DNA of 33,082 nt from Planctomycetia bacterium. Lineage in GTDB: Bacteria > Planctomycetota > Planctomycetia > Pirellulales > JALHLM01. Positions within the stretch are counted from its first letter, which is position 1, and every line of letters begins with the position of its first letter. Shown here piece by piece: positions 7,944 to 17,228 of the stretch. The stretch covers positions 1-33,082 of the forward strand of contig JAWXBP010000171.1 in the NCBI GenBank assembly GCA_034440135.1, written 5' to 3'. The position numbers and the translations under genes are program-made. The notes under the pieces were generated by a model. It did no database searches. It saw nothing but the letters and a program-made list of their open reading frames with translations, and was not told the DNA's origin.

Positions 7944-8924
7944 GTGTCGCGGCGATTACAAGGACTTGGGGTGCTCGGCGTCCTCGTGGCGGCGGCCGCC
8001 TGGGTGTACTCGAACTACGAGTTCTCGGGAACTCTTGATCAATTCACGGTCCGCCGGCGCGGCGCGGCCGGACCGGACTTGGGACCCGCGCCCCCGGTGG
8101 CGCGGTCCAGCAACACCATCCGCGTGGCGACTTTCAATATCCAGGTGTTCGGCGAAAGCAAACTCGAGCACCAGGCCGCGGTGGCGGCGCTGGTCGACAT
8201 TATGCGGCGGTTCGACGTCGTCGCCGTGCAAGAGATTCGCGCGCAAAGCGTCGACCAAATCCCCCGTTTCCTGGAACAAGTCAACGCTGGCGGGGGTCAC
8301 TATCACTACGTGCTTGGGCCGCGGCTGGGACGTTCCAACAGCAAGGAACAATACGCCTTCATCTACAACCGCGCCAGCATCGAGGTCGATCCCAGTTCCG
8401 TCTACACAATCGATGACCCCGATGACCTGCTGCATCGCGAACCTTTGGTGGCCAGCTTTCGCGTTCGCGGGCCCAGCGCGCAGGAAGCGTTCACGTTCAC
8501 GTTGATCAACATTCATGTCGACCCGGATGAAGTCGCGCGCGAGGTCAATGTCCTGGACGATGTCTACCGCGCGGTGCAACGTGACGGCCGAGGCGAAGAT
8601 GATGTGATTTTGCTCGGCGACTTGAACGCCGACGTCCGTCATTTGGGGCAACTTGGCGAGATCTCGCAGCTCACGCCCGTCGTGACGGGCAAGACGACTA
8701 CCAACACGCTCCGCAATGCGCAGTTGGACAACATCCTGTTTATGGCGCATGCCACGACGGAATTCACCGGGCGCGCCGGCGTCGTCGATCTAATCCGGGA
8801 TCTCAATCTCACCACGGCCCAAGCCTCGGCGGTCTCCGATCATTGCCCCGTCTACGCCGAGTTCTCAATCCAAGAAGGCGGCGCGGACGGCGCCATTGCG
8901 GGGCGGGAAGTGGAGAGAAAGTAG
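7944..8924 (+). CDS. Endonuclease/exonuclease/phosphatase (DNase I-like) family protein
   Basis: A 326-residue member of the EEP superfamily, metal-dependent phosphodiesterases acting on nucleic acids or phospholipids. The GTG start at 7944 was chosen because an excellent ribosome site (AAGGAGGGGTGAC) precedes it and a membrane anchor or signal (LGVLGVLVAAAAWVYSNY) follows. Family motifs in order: RVATFNIQVFG (~60), VVAVQEIRA with the metal-binding Glu (~95), YAFIYNR, LINIHVD, LLGDLNAD (~224) and SDHCPVYAEF with the catalytic Asp-His (~298). The order and spacing suggest DNase I-like rather than inositol phosphatase. The enzyme is probably outside the cytoplasmic membrane. The TAG stop lies in the first bases of a dispersed repeat. 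Confidence 0.88.
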   Translation: MSRRLQGLGVLGVLVAAAAWVYSNYEFSGTLDQFTVRRRGAAGPDLGPAPPVARSSNTIRVATFNIQVFGESKLEHQAAVAALVDIMRRFDVVAVQEIRAQSVDQIPRFLEQVNAGGGHYHYVLGPRLGRSNSKEQYAFIYNRASIEVDPSSVYTIDDPDDLLHREPLVASFRVRGPSAQEAFTFTLINIHVDPDEVAREVNVLDDVYRAVQRDGRGEDDVILLGDLNADVRHLGQLGEISQLTPVVTGKTTTNTLRNAQLDNILFMAHATTEFTGRAGVVDLIRDLNLTTAQASAVSDHCPVYAEFSIQEGGADGAIAGREVERK

Positions 8925-9158
8925 GTCAGGCTTTCCAGCTGACGGAAGACGACTTGGCGTCAGGTAGCGTGTCGGACCGGCAATGCGCGAGTGCCACGAG
9001 TCAGGCTGGAAAGTCTGATGATGTTGTGGCACGGTCTCCCGACCGTGCCACCGGGCCGACGCAGGTCTCCCGTTCCGGATGTCACCACGCTCAGCCGTGG
9101 CACGGTCGGGAGTCCACATGTAAAAGCGTAGCACGTCAGGCTGGAAAGCCGGACCTAC
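8921..9158. repeat. Composite palindromic repeat filling a convergent gene gap
   Basis: The outer arms are an imperfect inverted repeat: GTAGGTCAGGCTTTCCAG at 8921-8938 and CTGGAAAGCCGGACCTAC at 9141-9158. A third, internal copy of CAGGCTGGAAAG lies near 9002. Inside is a complete GTGGCACGGTC palindrome (9026-9051), a roughly 45-base spacer containing AGGTCTCC, and a half palindrome (9097-9112). This core matches the repeat cluster at 5.4 kb. The element fills the space between the two convergent genes: its left end contains the TAG stop of the plus gene, and its right end is 3 bases from the zwf stop. Confidence 0.88.
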
Positions 9159-9161
9159 AAA

Positions 9162-10616
9162 TTACCGCAGCACCGGACACGTATCGAACCAGCTGCGGCC
9201 TTCGGCTTCCATCCAGTCGGTCGATTCCGTCGGGCCCCAGAGGCCGGGTTCGTAGCTGAGCATCGCCGGGCGACGCGTCTCTTTCCAGGCCTGGTGGATG
9301 GGATCGACAATGCCCCACGCGAGTTCCACTTCGTCGCTGCGGGCGAAGAGACTCGCGTCGCCGTTGATGGCGTCGAGCAGCAGTCGCTCGTAAGCCTCCG
9401 GCATCACGCCGGCGAAGCTGCGGTCGAAACGGAAATCGAGATCGGTCAGCCGCATCTTCATGCCGGCGTCGGGCACCTTGGTTTGCAGGTGCAGTTGAAT
9501 TCCCTCGGCGGGCTGCACCTGAATCACGAGCCGGTTGGCTTGATGGCACGCGTCTTTGCCGTCCTCGAACATCATGAACGGCGGCTGGCGAAATTGAATG
9601 ACGATTTGCGTTGTGCGGCAGGACATCCATTTGCCGGATCGCAGATAAAACGGCACTCCTTGCCAGCGCCAGTTGTCGACGCCCAGCTTCACCACGGCAA
9701 ACGTTGCCGTCTCGCTGTCCGCGGCCACGCCTGGCTCTTCCAAATAACCGCGATACTGCCCCCGCAATGTCGCCCGCGCAACTTCCTCCGGAGTGAGCGG
9801 GCGAATTGCTTGCAGCACTTTGACTTTTTCATCGCGGATCGCGTCGGCGGTGCGTCGCACCGGCGCTTCCATGGCGGTGACCATCAGCAATTGCAGTAGA
9901 TGGTTCTGGAACATGTCGCGCAGCACGCCGGCCTGATCGTAGTACCCGCCGCGACGTCCGACGGCGACTTCTTCGGCCGCCGTGATCTGGACATGATCGA
10001 CATAGTTGCGATTCCAGATCGGCTCGAAGATCGCGTTTGCGAACCGCAAGACGAGCAGGTTCTGCACCGTCTCTTTGCCCAGGTAGTGGTCGATGCGGTA
10101 GACCTGCCGCTCGGCGAAGACCTGATGTACCGCGGCATTCAGCTTTTGTGCGGAGTCCAGGTCGGTCCCGAACGGCTTTTCGATGATGATCCGCCGTCCG
10201 CCGTGCGATTCCTCCGCCAATCCCGCCGCGCCGAGTCGCGCCGTCGCTTCGGCGTAAAACTGTGGCGCGGTCGAAAGGTAGTACACGCGCGACGTGGACT
10301 GGCCCCCTTCCAACTCGTTCAGGGCCTTCGCCAGGGCGTCGAAATCTTCGCCTCGGCCGATATCGCCCGACTGATAGAAAATCGATTGGCTGAATTCCTG
10401 CCACTTCGCATCGTCGAAATCCTTGCCAGCGAATTCGCGGGTGGTTTCCGTGAGCTGCTCGCGCCAGGCCTCGTGCGTGAATTCCGTCCGCGAGAACCCC
10501 ACGACACGCGTGTCCGCGGGCAGCCGTCCCTTGCGGTAGAGTTGATACAACGCCGGAATCAACTTCCGGCTGGTCAGATCGCCCGACGCTCCGAAAATGA
10601 CGATCGTATGGGCCAT
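9162..10616 (-). CDS. zwf: Glucose-6-phosphate 1-dehydrogenase
   Basis: Oxidises glucose 6-phosphate to 6-phosphogluconolactone with NADP+, the entry to the oxidative pentose phosphate pathway. The 484-residue product has the normal family length. The N-terminal dinucleotide-binding loop is IFGASGDLTSRKL (residues ~5-17). The active-site signature RIDHYLGKETVQNLL lies near 172-186, with IIEKPFGTDL before it and FAVVKLGVDNWRWQGVPFYL later. The ATG at 10616 is preferred because it puts the Rossmann loop at the very N-terminus; an in-frame GTG at 10655 would add 13 unconserved residues. No other pentose-phosphate gene is adjacent. It is divergent from the next sigma factor gene, with 270 bases between. 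Confidence 0.95.
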   Translation of the reverse strand: MAHTIVIFGASGDLTSRKLIPALYQLYRKGRLPADTRVVGFSRTEFTHEAWREQLTETTREFAGKDFDDAKWQEFSQSIFYQSGDIGRGEDFDALAKALNELEGGQSTSRVYYLSTAPQFYAEATARLGAAGLAEESHGGRRIIIEKPFGTDLDSAQKLNAAVHQVFAERQVYRIDHYLGKETVQNLLVLRFANAIFEPIWNRNYVDHVQITAAEEVAVGRRGGYYDQAGVLRDMFQNHLLQLLMVTAMEAPVRRTADAIRDEKVKVLQAIRPLTPEEVARATLRGQYRGYLEEPGVAADSETATFAVVKLGVDNWRWQGVPFYLRSGKWMSCRTTQIVIQFRQPPFMMFEDGKDACHQANRLVIQVQPAEGIQLHLQTKVPDAGMKMRLTDLDFRFDRSFAGVMPEAYERLLLDAINGDASLFARSDEVELAWGIVDPIHQAWKETRRPAMLSYEPGLWGPTESTDWMEAEGRSWFDTCPVLR

Positions 10617-10886
10617 GAATGCGGTCTCGCGCGAATCGAACGGGGTGGACGGCACGGTAGCTTAGCACGAGCGGCCGTGAGCGCCACGTGGGCTACATGA
10701 GCGCAAGATCCGTAACGCCGCACGGCAGAAACCCAGGCCCCTGTATGGGGTTTCAATTCCTAGGCGGTCGACGGGACCGACGCCGCCGCGACTGGCCGGG
10801 CGCGGCGGCGGCGACTACATTGGTTTTCGGAGGCGTCGCGCGGCGGGTTCTCGCCCACGACGCTCCGCGATCCACCCTGGCGGGCG

Positions 10887-11549
10887 ATGTCCATGGGAGT
10901 TGGCTTGGCCACGAGCGAACCGGCGGGGCAAACGTACGAACAGCGCGACCCCGACGTGCGCCTGATGCTGGATGTGCGCGCCGATAACGCGGCCGCGTTC
11001 GAGGAATTGGTGCTGCGCTACCAGAATCGCTTGGTCACGGTCCTCGAACACCTGGTGGGCCGCCGCGAATTGGCCGAGGATTTGGCGCAAGAAACCTTCC
11101 TGCGCGTCTATCGGGCCAGAAAAAACTATGTGCCGGGGTCGAAGTTTTCGACCTGGCTGTACACGATCGCGAACAACGTCGCTTCCAACGCGCTCCGGTC
11201 GCAACGGCGGCGGCGGGAAGTGCATTGGGAGAGCAAACCGTCCGGCGACTCGCAGGCCGTCATGTCGCTCGACCAATTGGCGCAGGCCGCCAGCGGACAG
11301 ATGCCGACGCGGCTGATCGACAAGGCCGAAATGCGGGACGTCGTGCGGATGGCCGTCGAAACCCTCGGCGAACGACAACGCTTGGCGGTCTTGTTGAATA
11401 AATTTGAGGGCATGAGTTACGAGGAAATCGCCCAAACGATGCGGATGACCACGAAGGCGGTGAAGTCGTTGCTGACCCGGGCGAGAGTCAATTTGCGAGG
11501 AGTTCTGGAACCTTACCTGGAGCGGGGCGATCACCCCGATCCGTCATGA
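10887..11549 (+). CDS. ECF-type RNA polymerase sigma factor (second)
   Basis: Sigma-70 family protein of 220 residues. Region 2 includes FEELVLRYQNRLVTVLEHL, ELAEDLAQETFLRVYRA and FSTWLYTIANNVASNALR (about residues 38-104). Region 4 includes LGERQRLAVLLNKFEGMSY, EEIAQTMRMTTKAVKSLLTR and ARVNLR (about 155-203). The linker between the regions is longer than in the first sigma factor. The stop overlaps the next start as ATGA, so translation is coupled to the anti-sigma protein. ATG codons at 10887 and 10893 are both possible starts; neither has a strong ribosome site. Confidence 0.93.
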   Translation: MSMGVGLATSEPAGQTYEQRDPDVRLMLDVRADNAAAFEELVLRYQNRLVTVLEHLVGRRELAEDLAQETFLRVYRARKNYVPGSKFSTWLYTIANNVASNALRSQRRRREVHWESKPSGDSQAVMSLDQLAQAASGQMPTRLIDKAEMRDVVRMAVETLGERQRLAVLLNKFEGMSYEEIAQTMRMTTKAVKSLLTRARVNLRGVLEPYLERGDHPDPS

Positions 11550-13012
11550 CGGCGCCGGCCCGGCACGACCGGGAACCCAACGCGTTGGACGAAGAGCTGG
11601 TCGCCTATCTGGACGACGAGCTAGACGCCGATGCACGCGCCAAACTGGAACGGCGGTTGGTCTCCGAGCCCGGCGTGCGCGAATCGCTCCGAAAGCTGAC
11701 GCGCGTTTGGGACGCCTTGGAAACCTTGCCGCGCGCGGAAGTGAACGAGGCGTTCGCCACGACGACGGTCGAGGCCGTGGTCGCGAAGGAGGCGCTCTCG
11801 CAGGCGAGCACGTTCGCGATGCGTCGGAGCGCGCGTTCGTGGATGCGCGGCGTGGCGTTGCTGGCCGCGTGCGCGCTCGTGAGCTTCGTCGCCGTGCGCT
11901 GGTTTTGGCCCGACCCGAACCAGCAACTCGCCAATGATTTGCCGATCTTGGAGAACTACGACGCGTTCCGCGCGGTGCGGAATATCGAATTCCTCCGCGA
12001 ATTGCACCAGGCGAGTTTGTTCGACAGTAAGCCAACGGATGCCGCCACGGCCACTGCGGCAACTGGCCCCGGCAAATCGCTCGTCGAAACAAACCTGGCA
12101 CGGCTGGCGGCGATGAACGACGATGATCGCGCTTTGATTGCCAAGACGCGCGTCGATTTCGAAGGGCTGGACGAAAACCAGCGGTTACGGATCGAGCAAT
12201 TGGAGGTGGCGCTCCGTGCCGATCCCAACGAATCCGAGCTGCGACAAGTCATGATTCGCTATTTTGAATGGCAGTCGTCACTCTCCACGGGGCAACGCGA
12301 CGAGCTGCGCAGTCTCAACGCGCCTGGCGCGCGCATTGCGCGCGTGAAGGACATGATCGCCGCGGATTTGCCGGAACCGGACCGGGCTGTCGTTTTTGAG
12401 TGGGTTCGCGAGTACGCAGAAGAAGAGGCGGATGAATTGCTCCGCATTGCGCGTGGCAAGCAGTGGGTGCCGCGGCCAGAGTTGCTGGAAGCCATGCAGC
12501 GCGACAAAAAGAAGTGGCAGGCGGTGCTGGTGATCTTCCGCGCCGCGGAAAACGGAGAACTGGAGGACTTGCCGTTCAATGAAGTCGATTTCAAGCTGCT
12601 TGAATCGCGACTGTCCGAAGTCCCGGCCGGCCGGCTCGAGGAGTGCCTGAACGCGGACATGAAGAAATTGGTGCTGAGCAGTTGGTTGCAAACGATGGCG
12701 CGCGATTTCGCCGAAAAGATGCGCAACTTCGATCCAAGATTTGCCGACAGGGACTACAAGGACTTGTTGGAAAAGCTGCCAGTCGACCGGAAGAACGAGA
12801 TCTTTTCCCTGCCGCCAGAACAAGCCCGCCAGGCCTTGAACGACGAGTGGTACTTAAGAAACGGCGATACGCGGTTCGGCGGCCCCGGCGGATTCATGCC
12901 GCCGCCGCCCGGCGGACGGCCGTTTGGTCCGCGGGACGACGACCGCAATGACGGCAAGAACGGCCGCCGCGGAGACCGCCGTCGCCACGATGACGATGAT
13001 CGTCACGATTAG
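11546..13012 (+). CDS. Membrane anti-sigma-like protein, long form
   Basis: A 488-residue protein translationally coupled to the preceding ECF sigma factor, so most likely its membrane-bound regulator. Residues ~14-52 (DEELVAYLDDELDADARAK and onward) form a small helical domain like that at the start of the VWA protein in the first sigma module; there is no zinc-binding His/Cys motif. A single membrane helix lies at about 101-121 (RGVALLAACALVSFVAVRWF). The large region after it is mainly charged and helical and matches no domain I can name. The C-terminus is low complexity: Pro/Gly-rich (PPPPGGRPFG), then Asp/Arg-rich. This is far longer than a classical anti-sigma factor (about 250 residues). 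Confidence 0.85.
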   Translation: MTAPARHDREPNALDEELVAYLDDELDADARAKLERRLVSEPGVRESLRKLTRVWDALETLPRAEVNEAFATTTVEAVVAKEALSQASTFAMRRSARSWMRGVALLAACALVSFVAVRWFWPDPNQQLANDLPILENYDAFRAVRNIEFLRELHQASLFDSKPTDAATATAATGPGKSLVETNLARLAAMNDDDRALIAKTRVDFEGLDENQRLRIEQLEVALRADPNESELRQVMIRYFEWQSSLSTGQRDELRSLNAPGARIARVKDMIAADLPEPDRAVVFEWVREYAEEEADELLRIARGKQWVPRPELLEAMQRDKKKWQAVLVIFRAAENGELEDLPFNEVDFKLLESRLSEVPAGRLEECLNADMKKLVLSSWLQTMARDFAEKMRNFDPRFADRDYKDLLEKLPVDRKNEIFSLPPEQARQALNDEWYLRNGDTRFGGPGGFMPPPPGGRPFGPRDDDRNDGKNGRRGDRRRHDDDDRHD

Positions 13013-13143
13013 GTATTTGCGAGAAACACGGGCCCGAGTTGAGCACCGTCGACGCATTCTTGTACGAGGCTTCCTCTCCCAATCGCTGCTGCGTCGGACT
13101 AGTATGAGTGAAAGGACGCACTCCCTCACTCGATAGATCGCCC

Positions 13144-14232
13144 ATGACAATTCCGCGGACGCTCGAATGGATTGGCGAATTGCCGGGCGTGTTGCGGTTG
13201 CTGGACCAGACGCGGCTGCCGACAGAGGTCTGCTATCTCGCTTGTGCGACCGTCGACGAACTCGTCGTGGCGATTCGCGCCTTGGCGGTCCGTGGAGCGC
13301 CCGCCATCGGTTGCGCCGCGGCGTACGGCGTTTGCCTGGGCTTGCAAGCGGAGCTTCATCGCGATGAAGCGGCATTCGTCGCGGCGCTTGAAACGTCCAT
13401 TCAGCAACTTGCCGGAAGTCGCCCCACGGCCGTGAATTTGTTCTGGGCCCTGGAACGCATGCGCCGCACCGCCGAGGCGCAAACGGGGCGCCTTTCGCCG
13501 CGCGAAGTGCTGGAGCGATTACTACAAGAAGCCCGGGCGATCGAAGCGGAGGATCGCGCGATGTGCCGCGCGATTGGCCGGCATGGCGCAGCGCTACTCC
13601 AAGACGGCGACGGCGTACTGACGCACTGCAACGCCGGCGGGCTGGCCACCTCGGATTTCGGGACGGCGCTCGCGGTGATTTTCCAAGCGCACGAAGATGG
13701 CAAGCAACTCCACGTCTGGGTCGATGAGACGCGTCCACTGCTGCAAGGCGCGCGGCTTACCGCCTGGGAATTGATGGCCCGAGAAGTCCCGTGCACCTTG
13801 ATCTGCGACAACATGGCCGCCCAAGTGATGCGATCCGGCCGCGTGCAGGCCGTCGTCGTCGGGGCGGATCGAATCGCAGGGAACGGCGACGTCGCAAATA
13901 AGATCGGCACCTATGGCGTAGCAGTGTTGGCGGCGGCGCACGGCGTGCCGTTCTACGTGGCAGCGCCCTCGAGTACGTTTGACCTGAGTCTCGCTAGTGG
14001 CGACGGAATTCCGATCGAGCAGCGCGCTGCGGAGGAAATCACGCACGGGTTCGGTCGTCAAACGGCTCCGAGTGGCGTAAAGGTTTACAACCCGGCGTTC
14101 GATGTCACGCCGGCATCGCTGCTGCGCGGCATCGTTTACGAGTGCGGCGTCATCACTCCGGTGAATATGGCCACGGTGGCCGCGGCGCTGAGGGAATCGA
14201 GCTGCGAGCAGCAATCGGTTGTGTCGCATTGA
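13144..14232 (+). CDS. mtnA: S-methyl-5-thioribose-1-phosphate isomerase
   Basis: Converts 5-methylthioribose 1-phosphate to 5-methylthioribulose 1-phosphate in methionine salvage. The 362-residue product shows RGAPAIGCAAAYG, RPTAVNLFWALERM, the catalytic Cys in THCNAGGLAT (residue 162), ETRPLLQGARLTAWEL, and the catalytic Asp in GADRIAGNGDVANKIGTYG (residue 242), then YVAAPSSTFD. These distinguish it from the related eIF2B-type subunits, which lack the catalytic pair. The ATG at 13144 gives the usual N-terminus; an in-frame GTG at 13108 would add 12 residues and has no better ribosome site. No other mtn genes are adjacent. A hairpin repeat separates it from the CYTH gene. Confidence 0.93.
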   Translation: MTIPRTLEWIGELPGVLRLLDQTRLPTEVCYLACATVDELVVAIRALAVRGAPAIGCAAAYGVCLGLQAELHRDEAAFVAALETSIQQLAGSRPTAVNLFWALERMRRTAEAQTGRLSPREVLERLLQEARAIEAEDRAMCRAIGRHGAALLQDGDGVLTHCNAGGLATSDFGTALAVIFQAHEDGKQLHVWVDETRPLLQGARLTAWELMAREVPCTLICDNMAAQVMRSGRVQAVVVGADRIAGNGDVANKIGTYGVAVLAAAHGVPFYVAAPSSTFDLSLASGDGIPIEQRAAEEITHGFGRQTAPSGVKVYNPAFDVTPASLLRGIVYECGVITPVNMATVAAALRESSCEQQSVVSH

Positions 14233-14233
14233 C

Positions 14234-14288
14234 AGTCGCCTTTCGCTCCGCGAAAGGAAAAGAACCTTTCGCCTAGCGAGAGGCGACT
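14234..14288. repeat. Inverted repeat containing nested hairpins
   Basis: Arms AGTCGCCTTTCGCTCCGCGA... (14234-14257) and its imperfect complement ending GCGAGAGGCGACT (14265-14288) pair at 21 of 24 positions. The left arm contains its own hairpin, CCTTTCGC-TCC-GCGAAAGG. The element begins 2 bases after the mtnA stop and ends 22 bases before the CYTH start. No T run follows, so it is more like a REP-type palindrome than a terminator. Confidence 0.8.
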
Positions 14289-14310
14289 AGGGTTTGCGGG
14301 AGAAACTTCG

Positions 14311-14871
14311 ATGTCGTTTGAGGTAGAGCAGAAGTTTCGCGTGAACGACGCGGCGGCGCTCGAAGCGCGGCTGACCGAACGTGGCGTGACATTCGGTACT
14401 CCGATCGCGCAGTGTGATCGGTATTTCAATCATCCGAGCGTCGACTATGCCCTAACGGACGAAGCGTTGCGAATTCGTCGCTCAGGCAACGAAGTGTTCA
14501 TCACTTACAAAGGCCCAAAGCTCGACGCCACGACCAAGACGCGCCGCGAATTGGAACTGCCGCTCACGGCGGATGAAGAGCGCTGGGCGGAGTTGCTCGT
14601 ATTGCTGCGATTTCGACCGGTCGCCGAAGTTCGCAAGTCGCGGCGCATTGGCGAGATCGCCTTCCAGGGACTCGACTTCGAGATCGCTCTCGACGACGTC
14701 GCGGAGGTCGGAAGCTTTTGCGAATTGGAAGTTCAGGCCACGGCCCTGGCACTGGACCGCGCGCGGGAGTCGCTCCAATCGCTGGCAGCCGAACTGGGGC
14801 TGACAGCGGTGGAGCGATGCAGCTACCTGGAGCTACTCTTGGCGCGCCGCGAAGCGCCGCGCCAAAAGTAG
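14311..14871 (+). CDS. CYTH-domain protein (class IV adenylate cyclase / thiamine-triphosphatase-like)
   Basis: A 186-residue single-domain protein. It begins with the CYTH signature EVEQKF (residues 4-9, the ExExK pattern that binds triphosphate through metal) and continues with ALRIRRSGNEVFITYKGP, with the Arg and Lys residues of the triphosphate tunnel, RRELELPL, and a later acidic strand FEIALDDVAEVGSFCELEVQ. The C-terminal SYLELLL is typical of CyaB-like members. Such proteins hydrolyse triphosphates or cyclise ATP; sequence alone does not decide which. GGGAG lies about 10 bases before the ATG. It converges with the chemotaxis gene with 10 bases between stops. Confidence 0.88.
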   Translation: MSFEVEQKFRVNDAAALEARLTERGVTFGTPIAQCDRYFNHPSVDYALTDEALRIRRSGNEVFITYKGPKLDATTKTRRELELPLTADEERWAELLVLLRFRPVAEVRKSRRIGEIAFQGLDFEIALDDVAEVGSFCELEVQATALALDRARESLQSLAAELGLTAVERCSYLELLLARREAPRQK

Positions 14872-14881
14872 TCGTCCCGGG

Positions 14882-16933
14882 TCAAGCGTTGTACTGCGCC
14901 ACCAGAGACTGCAATTCCCCGGCCAGCGACTGCATGTGTCCTCCGACGGTGCGCGTCTCGGTCGCGCCTTGCGCCGTCTCTTTGGCGGAGCGTTCGACTT
15001 TGACGATATTCACCGCGATCTCCTGGCAGGCCGCGGCGCTTTCCGACACGTTCTGCGCCATGACCGCGGCCGCGGAATTCGTCCGCGCGACGTTTTGCGA
15101 GATCTCTCGTGTGGCGCCGTTTTGTTGGTCGACGGCCGTCGCGATCGATTTCGCGGAGTCGTTCACCTTGCGAATCGCCGTGCCGATCTGGGCGATCGAC
15201 TTCACGGTTTCGCCAGTCGAAGCTTGAATGCCGAGCACCTTGTTGCGGATGCCCTCGGTGGCGACCGCGGATTGCTTCGCCAATTCTTTGACTTCCGTCG
15301 CGACGACCGCGAAGCCTTTGCCAGCCTCGCCGGCGCGGGCGGCTTCAATCGTGGCGTTCAGTGCCAACAGGTTAGTTTGATCGGCGATGTCCTGGATGAC
15401 ATCAATGACTTTTCCGATCTCCTCCGCCGCAACGCCGAGCGCCTGCACACGCTCATTGCTTTGCTCCGCCAGCGACGCGGCCTCCTGAGCGACCGCGGAC
15501 GAGCTTTCCACGTTCTTCGAGATCTCGGTCATATTGGCGGCCATTTGATCGATGGCAGTCGCTACGGTACGCACGTTCGCGGAGACTTGCTCAGCGGCGC
15601 CCGCCATGCTCCGAGCTCCGACCGACATCTGTTCCGCCGCGGCCGCCACGGTGGCGGTCTGATGCGTGGTGTCCGCGGCGCCCTGTTCCAAACCGCCGGA
15701 CGTGTTCGCAAGTTGATCCGCCGACTGCGTCAGTGATCGCGAACTGTCGATCACGCGCCGGACCATCTGCTGCAGGCTGTCGCAGAGTTGATTGATCGCC
15801 GTGCCGAGCGCGCCGATCTCGTCGCTGGAACGAACCGTGACGCGCTTGGTGAGTTCGCCTTGCGCGGCCGCTTGGACGACTTCGACGACGTTGAGGATCG
15901 GACGGCAAATCGCCCGCGTCAATCCATAGGAGACGGCGGCCACGACCAATGCAGCCGCGCCGACGACGATGGCCATCGTGAGCGCGAGCGAGCGCGCCAG
16001 GCGATAAGCGTCGGCGGCGTTTTGCCGGACGAGCACGCCCCAGCGGTAACCGGCGAAGCCCAAGGCGCCCTTCGACGCCGCGAAACCGTTGATTTGCTTC
16101 GTATTCAGTTCCGGATTGAACTCGGTCGTAAAACCCCGGTCGCCGGCGACCAGCTGCTGCGCGGCATTGAGCCCGCTTTTGGCGAGATCCGTTTTCAGAA
16201 TCGCGGCCGGTTGTTCGTCGAACAACACGACGCCTTGCTGCGAGATGAGCTGCGCGCAGATGTTCTGGTAGCCCTTTTCCTCGAGCCCCTTGCGCTGGTT
16301 GACCATGATCTCGCCGACGATCCGGTCCCACGAGGCCCAGTTCACCCAGATGCGCACGACGTTGCCTTGCTCATCGACGATCGGCGCCGCGTAGGCCAGG
16401 CAAAGACCGTTGGTCTTCGCCACCTCGGCCACGCGTGGATTGCGTTCCATGTCACTGAAAAACGTGGCGCCGAACTTGACGCGACCCGCGGCGATTTCTT
16501 CGAACCAGGGTTCTCCCCGGACGCTTTGCCCGATCAGGGCCGCGCTGTCCACCGCGTCGCCGTTATAGGCCTCGGTATTGGCCACGATGATTTTGCCGTC
16601 ACGATCCACGATCAGCATCAGGTCGTAAATGCCGTAGAGCCGCGTGTAGTGGTTCGCCGCGCCGCGCAACGCTTCCACGTCGCCGAGCGCCTTTGGATTC
16701 GCGGCGAAGGCTTGCACGTCGCCGTAACGCTCGAACAGATTGCGATCGACTTTGTCGATCGTTTCTTCCGCGAGTGTCTGCAACCGCAGGCCGGACTCGG
16801 CGATCTGGCCGTCGCGGCAACTGCGATACGCCAATCCGCCGACAATCACAGCCGGCGCGAGACCAATCAGAAACAAACTAACGAGCATTTTCGACTGAAT
16901 GCTCATGCGCCGCAGGCGCGCAATGATCGACAT
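14882..16933 (-). CDS. Methyl-accepting chemotaxis protein with periplasmic Cache-type sensor
   Basis: A 683-residue transmembrane receptor. Membrane helix 1 is at about 16-36 ([21 protein letters not shown]). A periplasmic region of about 280 residues has the look of a double Cache domain ([31 protein letters not shown]). Membrane helix 2 is at about 318-341, followed by a HAMP linker to about 400. The cytoplasmic signalling coiled coil peaks in the highly conserved hairpin tip [20 protein letters not shown] (about 512-531), which contacts CheA and CheW. The ligand cannot be read from the sequence. No che gene is nearby, so it must work with a remote chemotaxis cluster. GGAG precedes the ATG by about 8 bases. 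Confidence 0.93.
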   Translation of the reverse strand: MSIIARLRRMSIQSKMLVSLFLIGLAPAVIVGGLAYRSCRDGQIAESGLRLQTLAEETIDKVDRNLFERYGDVQAFAANPKALGDVEALRGAANHYTRLYGIYDLMLIVDRDGKIIVANTEAYNGDAVDSAALIGQSVRGEPWFEEIAAGRVKFGATFFSDMERNPRVAEVAKTNGLCLAYAAPIVDEQGNVVRIWVNWASWDRIVGEIMVNQRKGLEEKGYQNICAQLISQQGVVLFDEQPAAILKTDLAKSGLNAAQQLVAGDRGFTTEFNPELNTKQINGFAASKGALGFAGYRWGVLVRQNAADAYRLARSLALTMAIVVGAAALVVAAVSYGLTRAICRPILNVVEVVQAAAQGELTKRVTVRSSDEIGALGTAINQLCDSLQQMVRRVIDSSRSLTQSADQLANTSGGLEQGAADTTHQTATVAAAAEQMSVGARSMAGAAEQVSANVRTVATAIDQMAANMTEISKNVESSSAVAQEAASLAEQSNERVQALGVAAEEIGKVIDVIQDIADQTNLLALNATIEAARAGEAGKGFAVVATEVKELAKQSAVATEGIRNKVLGIQASTGETVKSIAQIGTAIRKVNDSAKSIATAVDQQNGATREISQNVARTNSAAAVMAQNVSESAAACQEIAVNIVKVERSAKETAQGATETRTVGGHMQSLAGELQSLVAQYNA

Positions 16934-17228
16934 GACTTACTCCGATGTGAGCGTTGACAAAGTTCCGCCTGGACAATAGCCGTGCTCTACCCGACCTCTG
17001 GGAATTGCTATCCCCCCAAAGGTCGCAGAGTATGACGAACGGTATGCCCGGATTGCGTCTTGTCAAAGCGCTGGAGGCGATCCGCCATCGTTTTTCGCGT
17101 TGGCGCAGCCGCGAAGTTCCATTCGCGCCAATAAACTGCCGTGCCATCCCTCAAAGGGGGTGGAATTCCGGATTTCGCAGTAGCGAAGTGGAAATAGTCG
17201 CTTGGCCCAGCGCCAGCGATGCGGACCG
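16934..17228. other. Intergenic region between rhodanese and chemotaxis genes
   Basis: A 295-base stretch upstream of the chemotaxis gene, which presumably holds its promoter. I found no convincing promoter, terminator hairpin or small gene in it; frames through it give only low-quality peptides. Confidence 0.4.
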
